DNA of 64,000 bases from Paracoccus mutanolyticus (GTDB taxonomy: Bacteria > Pseudomonadota > Alphaproteobacteria > Rhodobacterales > Rhodobacteraceae), in NCBI RefSeq assembly GCF_003285265.1, contig NZ_CP030239.1, forward strand, positions 1,116,001 to 1,180,000. Reading direction: 5' to 3'. A model generated the notes under the pieces. The model searched no databases and had not been told where the DNA came from. It saw nothing but the letters and a program-made list of their open reading frames with translations. The translations under genes and the position numbers were made by a program. Positions 9,607 to 29,431 of the stretch are shown here, in pieces; the first letter of the stretch is position 1, and each line of letters begins with the position of its first letter.

Positions 9607-10471
9607 TTCTCATCTCCTTCGGGCGCGGCGTTCGGATCGGCAGCAGCCTTGTCGGCCTCGATCGAAGCCTGGGCTTCGGCCTCGGCAGCGGCCTGGGCCG
9701 CGGCTTCCGCCTCGAGCTGGGCCTTGCGGGCGGCTTCTTCCTCGGCGGCAGCGGCAGCGGCGGCTTCTTCGGCCAGACGCGCGGCTTCCTTGGCCTTCGA
9801 GCGGGTCGCGGCGGGGAAGATCGTGGTTTCGGCCAGCGGCTTCTTCACGGCGTCCTTGATCGTGACCCAGCCACCTTTCGAACCGGGAACCGAGCCCTTG
9901 ACCATGATCAGGCCGCGCTCGGCGTCGGTGCGCACGACTTGCAGGTTCTGGGTGGTGACTCGCACGGCACCCAGGTGGCCGGCCATCTTCTTGCCCTTGA
10001 ACACCTTGCCGGGGTCCTGGCACTGGCCGGTCGAACCGTGCGAGCGGTGGCTGATCGACACGCCGTGCGAGGCGCGCAGACCGCCGAAGTTGTGGCGCTT
10101 CATCGCGCCGGCAAAGCCCTTACCGATCGAGGTGCCGGCGATGTCGACATACTGGCCCGCGAAATAGTGGTCGGCGATGATCTCTTCGCCCACGTTCACG
10201 AGGTTTTCGGCCGCAACGCGGAATTCCGCGATCTTGCGCTTGGGGGCGACGTTCGCCTTGGCGAAGTGGCCGCGCAGCGCGGCGGTCGTGCGCTTGGCTT
10301 TCGCCTCGCCTGCGCCAAGCTGCAGCGCGACATAGCCGTCTTTCTCGGCTGTGCGCTGGCGATGACCTGCACGTTGTCCACGTGCAGGACGGTCACGGGC
10401 ACCTGACGCCCGTCTTCCAGGAACAGCCGGGTCATGCCCAGCTTCTTGGCGATTACACCAGTCCGCAGCAT
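9603..10471 (-). CDS. rplC: 50S ribosomal protein L3 with Ala/Glu-rich C-terminal tail (one-base deletion)
   Basis: L3 protein of the large subunit; it starts [20 protein letters not shown] and carries the signature [21 protein letters not shown] missing C in a CCC run at about 10359 splits the frame; the corrected product is 289 aa. About 63 residues at the C terminus (9606-9794) are an Ala/Glu/Gln/Lys-rich segment predicted to be helical or coiled coil, well beyond the usual length of about 210 aa. The tail reads in frame and ends at a TGA overlapping the rplD start. The function of the tail is unknown. Confidence 0.94.
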
Positions 10472-10482
10472 GTCCAGCCTCC

Positions 10483-10791
10483 TTACACCTTGATCTCGAC
10501 GTCCACGCCGGCGGCGAGGTCGAGCTTCATCAGGGCGTCCACGGTCTGGGGGGTCGGGTCGACGATGTCCAGCAGACGCTTGTGCGTGCGGATTTCCCAC
10601 TGATCGCGGGATTTCTTGTCGATGTGCGGGCCGCGCAAAACGGTGAATTTCTCGATCTTGTTGGGCAGCGGAATCGGGCCACGGACCTGGGCGCCGGTGC
10701 GCTTGGCGGTGTTCACGATTTCCTGCGTGCTGGCATCCAGAACGCGGTAATCGAACGCCTTCAGTCGGATGCGGATATTCTGACTTTGCAT
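10483..10791 (-). CDS. rpsJ: 30S ribosomal protein S10
   Basis: First gene of the S10 operon; S10 (102 aa) is part of the small-subunit head and also the NusE antitermination factor. Starts [19 protein letters not shown]; signature [20 protein letters not shown]. Two in-frame ATGs lie two codons apart; the second (10791) is preferred because AGAGGG lies six bases ahead of it but directly abuts the first. Intact. Confidence 0.96.
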   Translation of the reverse strand: MQSQNIRIRLKAFDYRVLDASTQEIVNTAKRTGAQVRGPIPLPNKIEKFTVLRGPHIDKKSRDQWEIRTHKRLLDIVDPTPQTVDALMKLDLAAGVDVEIKV

Positions 10792-11759
10792 AGTCATCCC
10801 TCTGACGGGGAGTTCCAGTCGAGAGGCTGACAGCGCACCATGCCCCGCCAGCGTCGGACCGTATAAAACGAAGGCAGGCCGCCTTGGTTGGCGGCCCGGC
10901 CCAGGATGCCGCCCGATTCTCGAGAAACCGGCGGCGATGCGGTCCTATGCAGGAAAACCGCCGGCGCGTCAAGCGCCCTCAGAGCGGCAGTCCGCGATGA
11001 GGCCCCCGGCCTGGAGAGACCGGATCGGCCGGCAAAGGAGCACCGGATCGCCACCAAGGGAAACCAGCCGGGCCAGAGGCAGGCGCTCGGGTCAGCTTAC
11101 AAGAATTGTTCCCCAACCTTCCGCAATGCCTGGGCACCCGAGAGTCAGGTGTTCGCGGACAAACCGCAATACAGAACCTATTGCAATGGCGTTCAACAGT
11201 TTTGATGCGCGTTTGACAAAGCTCGACGATGACGCCCATGGTCCCGATACTAGAACGATTTCCGGTCTGTCGAGGCGGAGCGGAACTTGTCTTTTCTATA
11301 TATTCTGTGTAGCGTTGTCCAGTAACTTTCGAGCGACGAAATCCTGCCGCAGGTTGTGCGCGGCGGTATCTTTGCTCAGAGCGAAGAATAAACGATTCGT
11401 TGAACAAGGGACTGCAAACAGAATTCTGCGTTGCGGGACGGCAGCGAATATCTCTACAGCGGCGCTGCTGTCAGGATCAGCCAACGGACTGGAAGGCTTA
11501 CGATGAGGATCATATGTGCGCAGATCGCAACGAGGGAATTGTGGTTGCGAGAATTAACCACAAGCATCTGATAGATGATCTTAGCGAGTTTACACCATTC
11601 TTTAATCGCCTGACTGGACAACCCACACCCGACCGCTCACCCCCCACCCGGGGCTTCCTCCCCCAGCCCACATTCTCTCTGGAAAAATACCCCGGGGTCC
11701 GGGGCAGCGCCCCGGTCCGGCCGCGTGGTGAGGCGCAGCGCCCGGCCCCTCCCCCCCGC
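10792..11759 (-). other. Gene-poor 1 kb spacer between tuf and rpsJ
   Basis: No gene could be supported in this stretch. From about 11,100 to 11,630 it is clearly richer in A+T than the rest of the window and has no consistent codon usage in any frame. Short open frames exist on both strands but none resembles a known protein. The rpsJ promoter must lie here or upstream; one weak candidate on the minus strand is TTGAAC at about 11195-11200 followed after 17 bases by TGTATT, which is only suggestive. The left 200 bases are GC-rich leader. Related bacteria usually have a shorter tuf-rpsJ gap, so this may be inserted sequence. Confidence 0.5.
11683..11715. repeat. GC-rich palindromic intergenic element
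   Basis: GGAAAAATACCCC is followed by an inverted repeat (CCGGGGC at 11699-11705, loop AGC, GCCCCGG at 11709-11715). This form of A-run plus CCGGGG hairpin resembles short palindromic elements that I recall as common between genes in Rhodobacteraceae. Only one copy was seen in this window, so the repeat call rests on recollection. Confidence 0.4.
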
Positions 11760-11788
11760 AAAAAGCCCGCCCCCTGCGCAGGGGCGCG
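11760..11788 (-). terminator. Intrinsic terminator downstream of tuf
   Basis: A strong hairpin built on the perfect palindrome CCCCTGCGCAGGGG (11771-11784), extended by a bulged GC stem, is followed on the minus strand by GGGC and five T (11764-11760). It lies about 35 bases beyond the tuf stop codon and fits as its native terminator. Confidence 0.75.
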
Positions 11789-11821
11789 ATGGCCTGCGAT
11801 ACAGCCTTTTCAGCGCGAATG

Positions 11822-13015
<1,194 letters not shown>

Positions 13016-13083
13016 GAGCAGGGCTCCTTAGGATTCTTGTTGTCTCAACGTGGAGAGGCGGGGCCGGGGCCCCGCCGTTCCGA

Positions 13084-15206
13084 TCAGGCGTACTTCTTCT
13101 GGATCTCGTCCGAGATGTTCTGCGGCACGGCCTCGTAATGGTCGAACTGCATGGTGAACACCGCCCGGCCCGAGGACATCGAGCGCAGGTTGTTGATGTA
13201 GCCGAACATGTTGGCCAGCGGCACGAAGGCGTCGATGACGTTCGCGTTGCCGCGGGTGTCCTGGCCACGAACCATGCCGCGACGGCTGGTCAGGTCGCCG
13301 ATGATCGAACCCGTGTATTCCTCGGGCGTCACCACCTCGACCTTCATAATCGGCTCCAGCAGCTTGGCGCCGGCCTTCTTCAGACCTTCGCGCATTGCGG
13401 CGCGCGAGGCGATCTCGAAGGCCAGGACCGAGGAGTCGACATCGTGGAACGCACCGTCAAGCAGCGCGACCTTGAAGTCGATCACCGGGAAGCCGGCCAG
13501 CGGGCCCGAGTCCATGACGGACTTGATACCCTTTTCCACGCCCGGGATGTATTCCTTGGGCACGGCACCGCCGACGATCTTGCTTTCGAACGAATAGCCC
13601 TCGCCCGGCTCGGTCGGGGTGATCTGCAGCTTCACGCGCGCGAACTGGCCGGTACCGCCGGTCTGTTTCTTGTGCGTGTAGTCGATCTCGGCCGGCTGGC
13701 TGATGGTTTCGCGGTAGGCCACCTGCGGCGCAGCCGAGGGTCGTCAGGCTCGTATTCGCGCTTCATGCGGTCATCCAGGATGTCGAGGTGAAGTTCGCCC
13801 ATGCCCTTCATGATGGTCTGGCCCGATTCGAGATCGGTTTCGACGCGGAAGGACGGGTCCTCGGCCGACAGGCGCTGAAGGGCGAGGCCCATCTTTTCCT
13901 GGTCGGCCTTCGACTTCGGCTCGACGGCGATCTCGATCACCGGCTCGGGGAAGGTCATGGTTTCCAGAACCACCGGCTTGTTCGGGTCGCACAGCGTGTC
14001 GCCCGTGGTGGTGTCCTTCAGACCCGCCAGCGCGATGATGTCGCCGGCGAAGGCTTCCTCGATTTCCTCGCGGTTGATCGCATGCATGATCATCATGCGG
14101 CCGACGCGCTCGCGCTTGCCCTTGGTCGAGTTCAGCATCTGGTCGCCCTTCTTGAGCGAACCCGAATAGATGCGCGTGAAGGTCAGCGAACCGACGAAGG
14201 GGTCGTTCATGATCTTGAACGCCAGGCCCGAGAAGGGCTGGTTGTCATCGGCCGAACGCTCGATGTTGCGGGTCTCGGTCTCGTCGCCCGGAGCAAAGCC
14301 CAGGTAGGCGGGAACGTCGGTCGGCGCCGGCAGATAGTCGACCACGGCGTTCAGCAGCGGCTGCACGCCCTTGTTCTTGAAGGACGAGCCGGCGGTGACC
14401 GGGAAGAAGGACAGCGACAGCGTGCCCTTGCGGATCAGCGCGCGCAGGGTCGCCTCGTCGGGCTCTTCGCCCTCGAGATAGGCTTCCATGGCGGCGTCGT
14501 CCTGCTCGACGGCAAGCTCGATCATCTTGCCGCGCCATTCCTCGGCCAGGTCCTGGAGTTCCTCGCGGATCGGCTGACGGACCCAGCTTGCGCCGAGGTC
14601 TTCGCCCTTCCAGACCCACTCTTCCATCTTCACCAGATCGACGATGCCTTCCAGCTTGTCCTCGGCGCCGATCGGCAGGGCGATCGGGCAGGGGGTGCCG
14701 CCGGTGCGGTCCTTGATCATGCGCACGCAGTTGAAATAGTCCGCGCCGATCTTGTCCATCTTGTTGACGAAGACGATGCGCGGAACCTTGTAGCGGTCAG
14801 CCTGACGCCACACGGTTTCGGTCTGCGGCTCGACGCCGGCGTTGGCGTCCAGAAGGCAGATCGCGCCGTCCAGAACCGCCAGCGAGCGCTCGACCTCGAT
14901 GGTGAAGTCGACGTGGCCGGGGGTGTCGATGATGTTGAAGCGGCAGCGCTGCGACTGGTCTTCGACATAATCGGTGTCTTCGTGGCGCTGCCAGAAGGTC
15001 GTGGTCGCGGCCGAGGTGATGGTGATGCCGCGTTCGGCTTCCTGCTCCATCCAGTCCATGGTCGCGGCGCCGTCATGGACTTCGCCGATCTTGTGGGACT
15101 TGCCGGTATAGAACAGGATGCGCTCGGTCGTCGTGGTCTTGCCCGCGTCGATGTGGGCCATGATCCCGAAGTTCCGGTAGCGCTCCAGCGGATATTCGCG
15201 TGCCAT
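13084..15206 (-). CDS. fusA: Elongation factor G (frame broken by clustered indels)
   Basis: EF-G, the translocation GTPase, about 707 aa. The first 500 codons carry G1 [15 protein letters not shown]3 DTPGHVDF and G4 NKMD; the last 210 codons carry domain IV ([14 protein letters not shown]) and domain V ([16 protein letters not shown]). The two parts are in different frames, joined at about 13730-13752, where one extra T and about two missing bases lie between KREY and the VAYRETI block. Overall length is one base short of a whole number of codons. Standard place between rpsG and tuf. Likely sequence error. Confidence 0.95.
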
Positions 15207-15223
15207 TAAGGGCTTTCCTTCCG

Positions 15224-15706
<483 letters not shown>

Positions 15707-16078
15707 TTACTTCGGACGCTTCGCGCCGTATTTCGAACGGCGTTGACGGCGGTCTTTGACGCCCTGGGTGTCCAGCACACCGCGCAGGATGTGGTAACGG
15801 ACACCCGGAAGGTCTTTCACACGGCCGCCACGGATCAGCACGACGCTGTGTTCCTGCAGGTTGTGCTTTTCGCCCGGGATGTAGGAGATGACCTCGAAGC
15901 CATTGGTCAGCCGCACCTTGGCGACCTTCCGCATGGCGGAGTTCGGTTTCTTCGGCGTCGTGGTATAGACGCGCGTGCACACGCCGCGCTTCTGCGGGCA
16001 CCCTTGCAGGTGCTGCGACTTCGAGCGCTGCACTTTCGGCTGCCGCGGCTTGCGGATCAGCTGTTGGATCGTCGGCAT
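15707..16078 (-). CDS. rpsL: 30S ribosomal protein S12
   Basis: A 123-aa S12 protein of the decoding centre, first gene of the str operon. The ATG at 16078 ([20 protein letters not shown]) matches the family start; an upstream in-frame ATG at 16171 adds residues unlike S12. Both lysines that are mutated in streptomycin-resistant strains are wild type (in TTPKKPNSA and [13 protein letters not shown]). Upstream, 16079-16324 is a 246-base spacer with no gene; no convincing promoter was seen. Confidence 0.97.
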   Translation of the reverse strand: MPTIQQLIRKPRQPKVQRSKSQHLQGCPQKRGVCTRVYTTTPKKPNSAMRKVAKVRLTNGFEVISYIPGEKHNLQEHSVVLIRGGRVKDLPGVRYHILRGVLDTQGVKDRRQRRSKYGAKRPK

Positions 16079-16324
16079 TCGGTTCCCCGTCTTGCTTTCG
16101 TCAATACTCGCAGCGATTGCTGCGCCACTTCTCGACGACGTTCGCGCCCATCGCGAAACGCCACGACCCATCCTGTTCCCTGGGGAAAGGACGGGTCGAA
16201 TTTCCAGAGGATCGGGGCAAATCCGGCCCGGATCGTCACCATGATGGTTCTGGGCTACCCGGGCGGAATCCCGCCGGGTGTGGGGCGTATAGGGGGAATC
16301 GCGGGACGAGTCAACAGCGCCCGC

Positions 16325-17177
16325 CTAGCGCCCCCAGTGCGGGCGGGCCGCGCCGGGCAGGCCGAAGTCGCGCGCCGCCCGGTCGAGCGTCGGCAGGTCG
16401 ATGCGGAACCGGTCGGCCAGCAGCGCCTGCCAGGTATCGGGGTCGCCCTCCCAGGCATAGCCCGCGCCGATGGCGCCGGAATCGTTGTCGTGGTTCAGGA
16501 AGCGCACGAACATCACCTTGCCGGGCAGGGTCACGCCGGGCATCGACAGGCCGATCTTCCAATGCGGGAAATGCATGATGCTGCGTTCGGCATCAGGCGG
16601 CAGATAGACGGTCAGCCCGGCCACGGCATTGTAGATCATGCGCGGCTCGACCGAGATCCCCTGCCCCGTCGCCTTCAGCACCAGCCCGCGGGAGTAGTCG
16701 CAGGACAGGCGCCGCCGCGCCTTCCACAGGGGCCGCATCATGGCGAAATCGCGGCGTGCGTGCTGGATGTAGTCGACCGCCACCGCGTCGTCGTCGTCCT
16801 GAGCGGAAATGGCCGACGATCTCGGCATCGGGGTCCAGGTGCGGGCGGATCGCCGCCATGCAGGCGTCCAGGTGCCGGTCCATCGGCGGCACCAGGGCCA
16901 GCTTGAACTGCGGCATCAGCTCGGTCAGTTCGCGCAGGCGCGACAGATAGGGTTCCGGCAGGTCCGGGCCCGTCATCAGCACCAGCGTGAAATCGGGATC
17001 GGTCTGCGCCACCAGCCCGGGCAGCGTGACGTTTTCGAACCAGAACCAGCGCCGGGCCAGCCGCTCGTGGTCGTAAAGGAACGCCCGCCGGTCCTCCAGG
17101 CTCTCGTGTTCGACCTGAAAGCCGCGCCCGCCCAGGTAGGAAAAGCGGCACAGGCCCAGCATCTGTATCCGTGTCAT
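16325..17177 (-). CDS. Putative rhamnosyltransferase-like glycosyltransferase (one-base insertion)
   Basis: About 283 aa when corrected. The sequence (MTRIQMLGLCRFSYLGGRGF, FWFENVTLPGLVAQTDPDFT, VGHFR followed by an acidic DDDDAV run) resembles the 'putative rhamnosyl transferase' family (Pfam PF11316), assigned from memory; the Asp cluster would bind the metal and sugar nucleotide. A surplus T at 16800 (an A between C and G on the coding strand) splits the frame just before the Asp cluster. The start overlaps the upstream exporter gene by ATGA, so the two are an operon. Its substrate is unknown. Confidence 0.75.
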
Positions 17178-18118
17178 CCCCTGCCCCTCAACTGCCGCTC
17201 GCGCAGGATCGCGTATAGCCCCGCCCCCACCACCAGGGCCGATCCCGCCCAGGTCCAGCCGTCCGGCCACTCGCCGAACAGCGCCAGCCCCAGCAGGATC
17301 GCCCAGACGAGCGAGGTATAGCGGAAGGGGGCGACAAAGGAAATCTCGCCCACCCGCATCGTGGCGACGGCGGTCAGATACCCCACGGTCAGGAACCCGG
17401 CCGAAAGCAGCAGCAGCGCCGCCTCGGGCAGGTCGGGCATCCGCCAGTCCTCGCCCACGCCCAGAACGAACCCCGACAGCATCACCGCAAGCGCGGCATG
17501 AAAGGCGATGGTGCCGCTGCCGACCTGCCGCGAGAAATACCGCGTGGCGATGTCGCGCACGACGATCAGCAGCATGGAGAGCAGCGCCACCGCCGACCAT
17601 GTGTCGAAGGCCCCGGTTCCCGGCCGCAGGATCAGCAGGACCCCCAGGAAACCGACCCCGATGGCCGACAGCCGCCGCCAGCCCAGCCGTTCGCGAAAGA
17701 ACAGCGCCGCGGCCAGCGTCACCGCCAGCGGCAGCGCCTGCATGATGGCCGACAGATCGGCCAATGCCATCTGCCGCAGCGCCAGCAGGTAAAGCAGGGT
17801 CGAGACGATGTCGGCCGCGGTGCGGATCACCAGCGCCGCCACATCGCCCCGGGGCACCGTCAGCCGCAGCCCGTCGCCCTGCACCAGCGCAGCGGCCACC
17901 ATCAGCGCCAGCACCGCCATGCCCCGCAACGCGACGGATTCGTACAGCGGCAGGGTCTGGGTCACAGCCTTCATCACCGCGTCGTTGCAGGTGAATGCCG
18001 CCATGCTGAGCACCATCAGCATGGTCCCGCGCAGATTGTCGGACGGCCCGGCCCGAACGATGCGCGGCTCGGACGGCGGCCGGGTCTTGCGAAAGGGGGA
18101 AAGCAGAGGGGTGCGCAT
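17174..18118 (-). CDS. EamA/DMT-family transporter
   Basis: A 314-aa inner-membrane protein with about ten hydrophobic segments and the two-fold EamA repeat (for example LMVLSMAAFTCNDAVMKAVT in the first half, ISFVAPFRYTSLVWAILLGL in the second). Drug/metabolite transporters of this type usually export small metabolites; the substrate cannot be inferred. The start at 18118 (MRTPLLSPFRK) gives an N-terminal cytoplasmic tail and then the first membrane segment; upstream in-frame starts are possible. Overlaps the glycosyltransferase gene by ATGA. Intact. Confidence 0.85.
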   Translation of the reverse strand: MRTPLLSPFRKTRPPSEPRIVRAGPSDNLRGTMLMVLSMAAFTCNDAVMKAVTQTLPLYESVALRGMAVLALMVAAALVQGDGLRLTVPRGDVAALVIRTAADIVSTLLYLLALRQMALADLSAIMQALPLAVTLAAALFFRERLGWRRLSAIGVGFLGVLLILRPGTGAFDTWSAVALLSMLLIVVRDIATRYFSRQVGSGTIAFHAALAVMLSGFVLGVGEDWRMPDLPEAALLLLSAGFLTVGYLTAVATMRVGEISFVAPFRYTSLVWAILLGLALFGEWPDGWTWAGSALVVGAGLYAILRERQLRGRG

Positions 18119-18231
18119 GCTCGTTCCGGCCGTTTCGCCCAGCGATAAGCAAGCCCGCGACAAAACACCAGAACCCACGATGGTGTCCGCGCCACGATGC
18201 GCCCCCGCGCCACCACGCAAGGCCTCGGCAG

Positions 18232-18254
18232 TTCACCGTTTTCCAAATACCCAT
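18232..18254 (+). repeat. Short dispersed repeat, copy in the rpoC-exporter spacer
   Basis: A 23-base sequence beginning TTCACCGTTTTCC and ending AAATACCCAT. The same 23 bases, with one mismatch, occur at 59564-59586, and related copies lie at 49733-49755, 53031-53051, 53081-53103 and 53140-53160. Here it sits between the rpoC terminator and the exporter gene. Confidence 0.7.
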
Positions 18255-18280
18255 GGAACCGTGCCACCCGTGGGCACGCC

Positions 18281-18315
18281 ATGAAAAAAGGCCCGGGCTG
18301 CGCACCCGGGCCTTT
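18281..18315 (-). terminator. Intrinsic terminator after rpoC
   Basis: A perfect 11-bp stem (AAAGGCCCGGG at 18287-18297 with its complement at 18305-18315) and a 7-base loop, followed on the minus strand by a run of six T. It lies 18 bases past the rpoC stop and ends the rplK-rpoC transcription unit. Confidence 0.9.
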
Positions 18316-18332
18316 CGATCATGTCGGGGCGA

Positions 18333-22538
<4,206 letters not shown>

Positions 22539-22588
22539 CTATTCCTGACTAGGGGCGCAAAGGGGCGAAGTGGGGCGCTGGCGCGCCC

Positions 22589-26725
<4,137 letters not shown>

Positions 26726-26901
26726 CAGGGGTCTTACCTTTCGTCTTTCGCTTGCAGCGGCCGTCGGGGCCCGACCGGCGCAAGGCGGCGAATGAGGGGT
26801 GGGGTTCCATTCGTGCCGCCCGTCCCACCGCGCGGCTCCCGAACCCCGAACATGCCCTGAAGGAAGGTCTGATGGGCAAACCGTCCTTCAAGACAGGTTC
26901 G

Positions 26902-26930
26902 GCAGGGACCGGGAAAGCCCCGGACCCTGC
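26902..26930 (-). promoter_or_regulatory. Hairpin in the rplL-rpoB spacer
   Basis: A 12-bp stem with one mismatch (26902-26913 with 26919-26930) and a 5-base loop lies 50 bases after the rplL stop. There is no T-tract. In E. coli the same spacer holds an attenuator and an RNase III site, so partial termination or RNA processing here is plausible by analogy only. The rest of the 254-base spacer shows nothing else clear. Confidence 0.5.
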
Positions 26931-26979
26931 CTGTTTCGTTCCGAAACTAATCGGACAGCACCATGCGGTGCGGCCCGGA

Positions 26980-27357
26980 TTACTTCAGCTCGACCTTGGC
27001 ACCAGCCGCTTCGAGCTTCTTCTTCATTTCCTCGGCGTCGGCCTTGGACACGCCTTCCTTGACCTTGCCACCAGCTTCGACCAGGTCCTTGGCTTCTTTC
27101 AGGCCCAGGCCGGTGATGCCGCGAACTTCCTTGATCACGTTGATCTTGTTCGCGCCGGCGTCGGTCAGGACGACGTCAAACTCGGTCTTTTCCTCGGCGG
27201 CTTCAGCAGCGCCACCGGCGGCCGGACCGGCCATCATGACGGCGCCACCGGCGGCCGGCTCGATGCCGTATTCGTCTTTCAGGATGGTTTTCAGTTCCTG
27301 GGCTTCCAGCAGGGTCAGGCCCACGATTTGTTCGGCGAGTTGTTTCAGGTCAGCCAT
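26980..27357 (-). CDS. rplL: 50S ribosomal protein L7/L12
   Basis: A 125-aa stalk protein that recruits GTPase factors. N-terminal dimerisation helix ([20 protein letters not shown]), Ala/Gly hinge around residues 35-55, and the C-terminal domain with [20 protein letters not shown] and [14 protein letters not shown]. Intact, 67 bases after rplJ. Confidence 0.97.
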   Translation of the reverse strand: MADLKQLAEQIVGLTLLEAQELKTILKDEYGIEPAAGGAVMMAGPAAGGAAEAAEEKTEFDVVLTDAGANKINVIKEVRGITGLGLKEAKDLVEAGGKVKEGVSKADAEEMKKKLEAAGAKVELK

Positions 27358-27424
27358 TTTTCCGTTCTTTCCATTAAGTGTTCCAACGTCGGGGTTTCAA
27401 CCCCACGCGGGAATGGGGATTGCC

Positions 27425-27940
27425 TCAGGCGGCCTCGCGCTCTTCCAGAGTCGAGAGGATGCCCGCGATGTTGGAAGCAGGAGCGCCAATCGCGCCCGCG
27501 ATGTTGGCAGCAGGGGCACCGATGCAGGACACGATCGAAGCGATAAGCTCCTCGCGCGACGGCATCTGGGCCACGGCTTTCACACCGGCAGGGTCAAGCG
27601 CCGTGTCGCCCATCGCACCGCCCAGGATCACGAACTTGTCGTTGCCCTTGGCGTACTTGTCCGCGACCTTGGCCGCAGCCACGGGGTCCTCGGAGAAGGC
27701 GAGCACGGTCATGCCCGTCAGATAGTCGGCGATGCTGGCGCAAGGCTTTCCATCCAGGGCGATCTTGGCGAGCCTGTTCTTGGCAACGCGTACGGACCCG
27801 CCAGCTTCGCGCATCTGCGCGCGCAGGTCCTGCATCTGGGCAACCGTCATTCCCTCGTAGTGGGCAACCACCACGACGCCAGAGGCTTCGAAGATCTGGC
27901 CGAGTTCCTCGACCAACTGCTCTTTCTGCGCTCTATCCAC
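27425..27940 (-). CDS. rplJ: 50S ribosomal protein L10
   Basis: A 171-aa L10, the base of the L7/L12 stalk and usual translational autoregulator of the L10 operon. The start is a GTG ([20 protein letters not shown]) with GGAG seven bases upstream; no ATG fits. [20 protein letters not shown] and [12 protein letters not shown] are the family core. A helical C-terminal segment for L7/L12 binding is present. Intact. Confidence 0.96.
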   Translation of the reverse strand: MDRAQKEQLVEELGQIFEASGVVVVAHYEGMTVAQMQDLRAQMREAGGSVRVAKNRLAKIALDGKPCASIADYLTGMTVLAFSEDPVAAAKVADKYAKGNDKFVILGGAMGDTALDPAGVKAVAQMPSREELIASIVSCIGAPAANIAGAIGAPASNIAGILSTLEEREAA

Positions 27941-28188
27941 GGTTTCACTCCAAGTATGGGGGTTTCCCCCCGGCTCTCACTTTCCTGTCGCCAGAACAGC
28001 GGCAGGAACGGGTCCGTGACAGTCCCAAGATCCCCCGGAGCGAGCCCGGAAAATGGTCTTGATCCCGTCTCGGGAAGGACATTAAGCCGGCCAGATAGCG
28101 TATCGGGTCGGCACCCTCCGTCTCGGACAGGACGGGGCATCGCTGCCCCGCCATCCGCCGGGATCGCTCCCGGCGAAATTCTTGCCGC
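27941..28188 (-). promoter_or_regulatory. Leader between rplA and rplJ, candidate L10 autoregulatory leader
   Basis: A 248-base untranslated stretch with several GC-rich inverted repeats (for example GCCGGGA...TCCCGGC near 28155-28180 and a GGGG/CCCC pair just upstream of the rplJ start). In many bacteria L10 binds a leader here and represses its own translation. No consensus L10-leader motif could be verified by eye, so the role is inferred from position. No gene is present. Confidence 0.4.
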
Positions 28189-28887
28189 TTACTGCGCGGC
28201 GGTCGAGGTCAGGTCCAGCGACACGCCCGGACCCATGGTCGAGCTGATCGAGACCTTCTTGACATAGGTACCCTTGGCGCCCGAGGGCTTCGCGCGGTTC
28301 ACCGCATCGACGAAGGCGCGGATGTTCTCGACCAGCTTGGCGGCGTCGAACGAGGCCTTGCCGACGCCGGCGTGCACGACGCCCGCCTTCTCGGCCTTGA
28401 ACTGCACTTCACCGCCCTTGGCAGCTTCGACGGCCGCCTTCACGTCCATCGTCACGGTGCCGACCTTGGGGTTCGGCATCAGGTTGCGCGGGCCCAGGAT
28501 CTTGCCCAGACGGCCGACCAGCGGCATCATGTCCGGGGTGGCGATGCAGCGGTCGAATTCGATCTTGCCGGACTGGATGGTTTCCATCAGGTCCTCGGCA
28601 CCCACGATCTCGGCGCCGGCAGCCTTGGCTTCATCGGCCTTGGCGCCACGGGCAAAGACGGCCACGCGAACGTGCTTGCCGGTGCCGTTGGGCAGGGTCA
28701 CGACGCCGCGGACCATCTGGTCGGCGTGGCGCGGGTCGACGCCCAGGTTCATCGCGATCTCGACCGTCTCGTCGAACTTGGCCTTGGTGTTGGCCTTGAC
28801 CAGCGCCACGGCTTCCTCGATGGGCAGGTTCGACTTGCCGGCGAAAGCGGCGCGGGCGGCGGCCTTGTTCTTGGAAATCTTAGCCAT
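28189..28887 (-). CDS. rplA: 50S ribosomal protein L1
   Basis: A 232-aa L1 protein of the mobile L1 stalk, which releases deacylated tRNA. Starts [20 protein letters not shown]; contains [20 protein letters not shown] and the signature [20 protein letters not shown]. Follows rplK by three bases. Intact. Confidence 0.97.
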   Translation of the reverse strand: MAKISKNKAAARAAFAGKSNLPIEEAVALVKANTKAKFDETVEIAMNLGVDPRHADQMVRGVVTLPNGTGKHVRVAVFARGAKADEAKAAGAEIVGAEDLMETIQSGKIEFDRCIATPDMMPLVGRLGKILGPRNLMPNPKVGTVTMDVKAAVEAAKGGEVQFKAEKAGVVHAGVGKASFDAAKLVENIRAFVDAVNRAKPSGAKGTYVKKVSISSTMGPGVSLDLTSTAAQ

Positions 28888-28890
28888 GAC

Positions 28891-29342
28891 TTAGCCTTTC
28901 ACCTCGATGCCGATGGAACGGGCCGAGCCGAGGATGATCTGCATCGCGGCTTCGATGTCGTTCGCGGACAGGTCCTTCATCTTGGCTTCGGCGATCTCGC
29001 GCACCTGCTTGGCGGTCACGGTGCCGGCGGTCGTGCGACCGGGCTTGTCCGAACCCTTGGCGCGGTTGCGCTGCCGACCGGCTTCAGGCCAGCGGCCTTC
29101 TTCAGCAGGAACGAGGCCGGGGGCGTCTTCATCTCGAAGGTGAAGGACTTGTCGGCGTAATAGGTGATCACGACCGGAACCGGCGAGCCGGCTTCCATTT
29201 CCTGCGAGCGCGCGTTGAACGCCTTGCAGAATTCCATGATGTTGATGCCGCGCTGGCCCAGGGCGGGCCCGATCGGCGGGGACGGGTTCGCCTGACCCGC
29301 CTTGACTTGCAGCTTGAGGCTGCCGACAACTTTCTTGGCCAT
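28891..29342 (-). CDS. rplK: 50S ribosomal protein L11 (one-base deletion)
   Basis: L11 of the GTPase-associated centre. The N-terminal domain ([36 protein letters not shown]) and the C-terminal RNA-binding part ([35 protein letters not shown]) are offset by one base. At about 29071 the coding strand reads GGCAGCGC where GGCAAGCGC is expected, so one A is missing. Corrected length is about 150 aa, slightly longer than the usual 141-143. Likely sequence error. Confidence 0.95.
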
Positions 29343-29431
29343 CTGGCCTTCTCCTTATCATCACGCCCGGGTTCGGGCCGACTTAGCGGTTGCGGCCTTG
29401 CCCCTTGGGGGACGCAGCCTCCCGCGAACAA

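Noticed and set aside
11211..11240. TTGACA on the plus strand as a promoter
   Set aside because: No acceptable -10 hexamer lies 16-18 bases downstream, and no plus-strand gene follows.
11400..11640. Plus-strand open frame in the tuf-rpsJ spacer (contains RINHKHLIDDLSEFTPFF)
   Set aside because: It looks protein-like for a short stretch, but has no start with a ribosome site, no family match that I recognise, and runs into a GC-rich palindrome. Left as possible remnant, not annotated.
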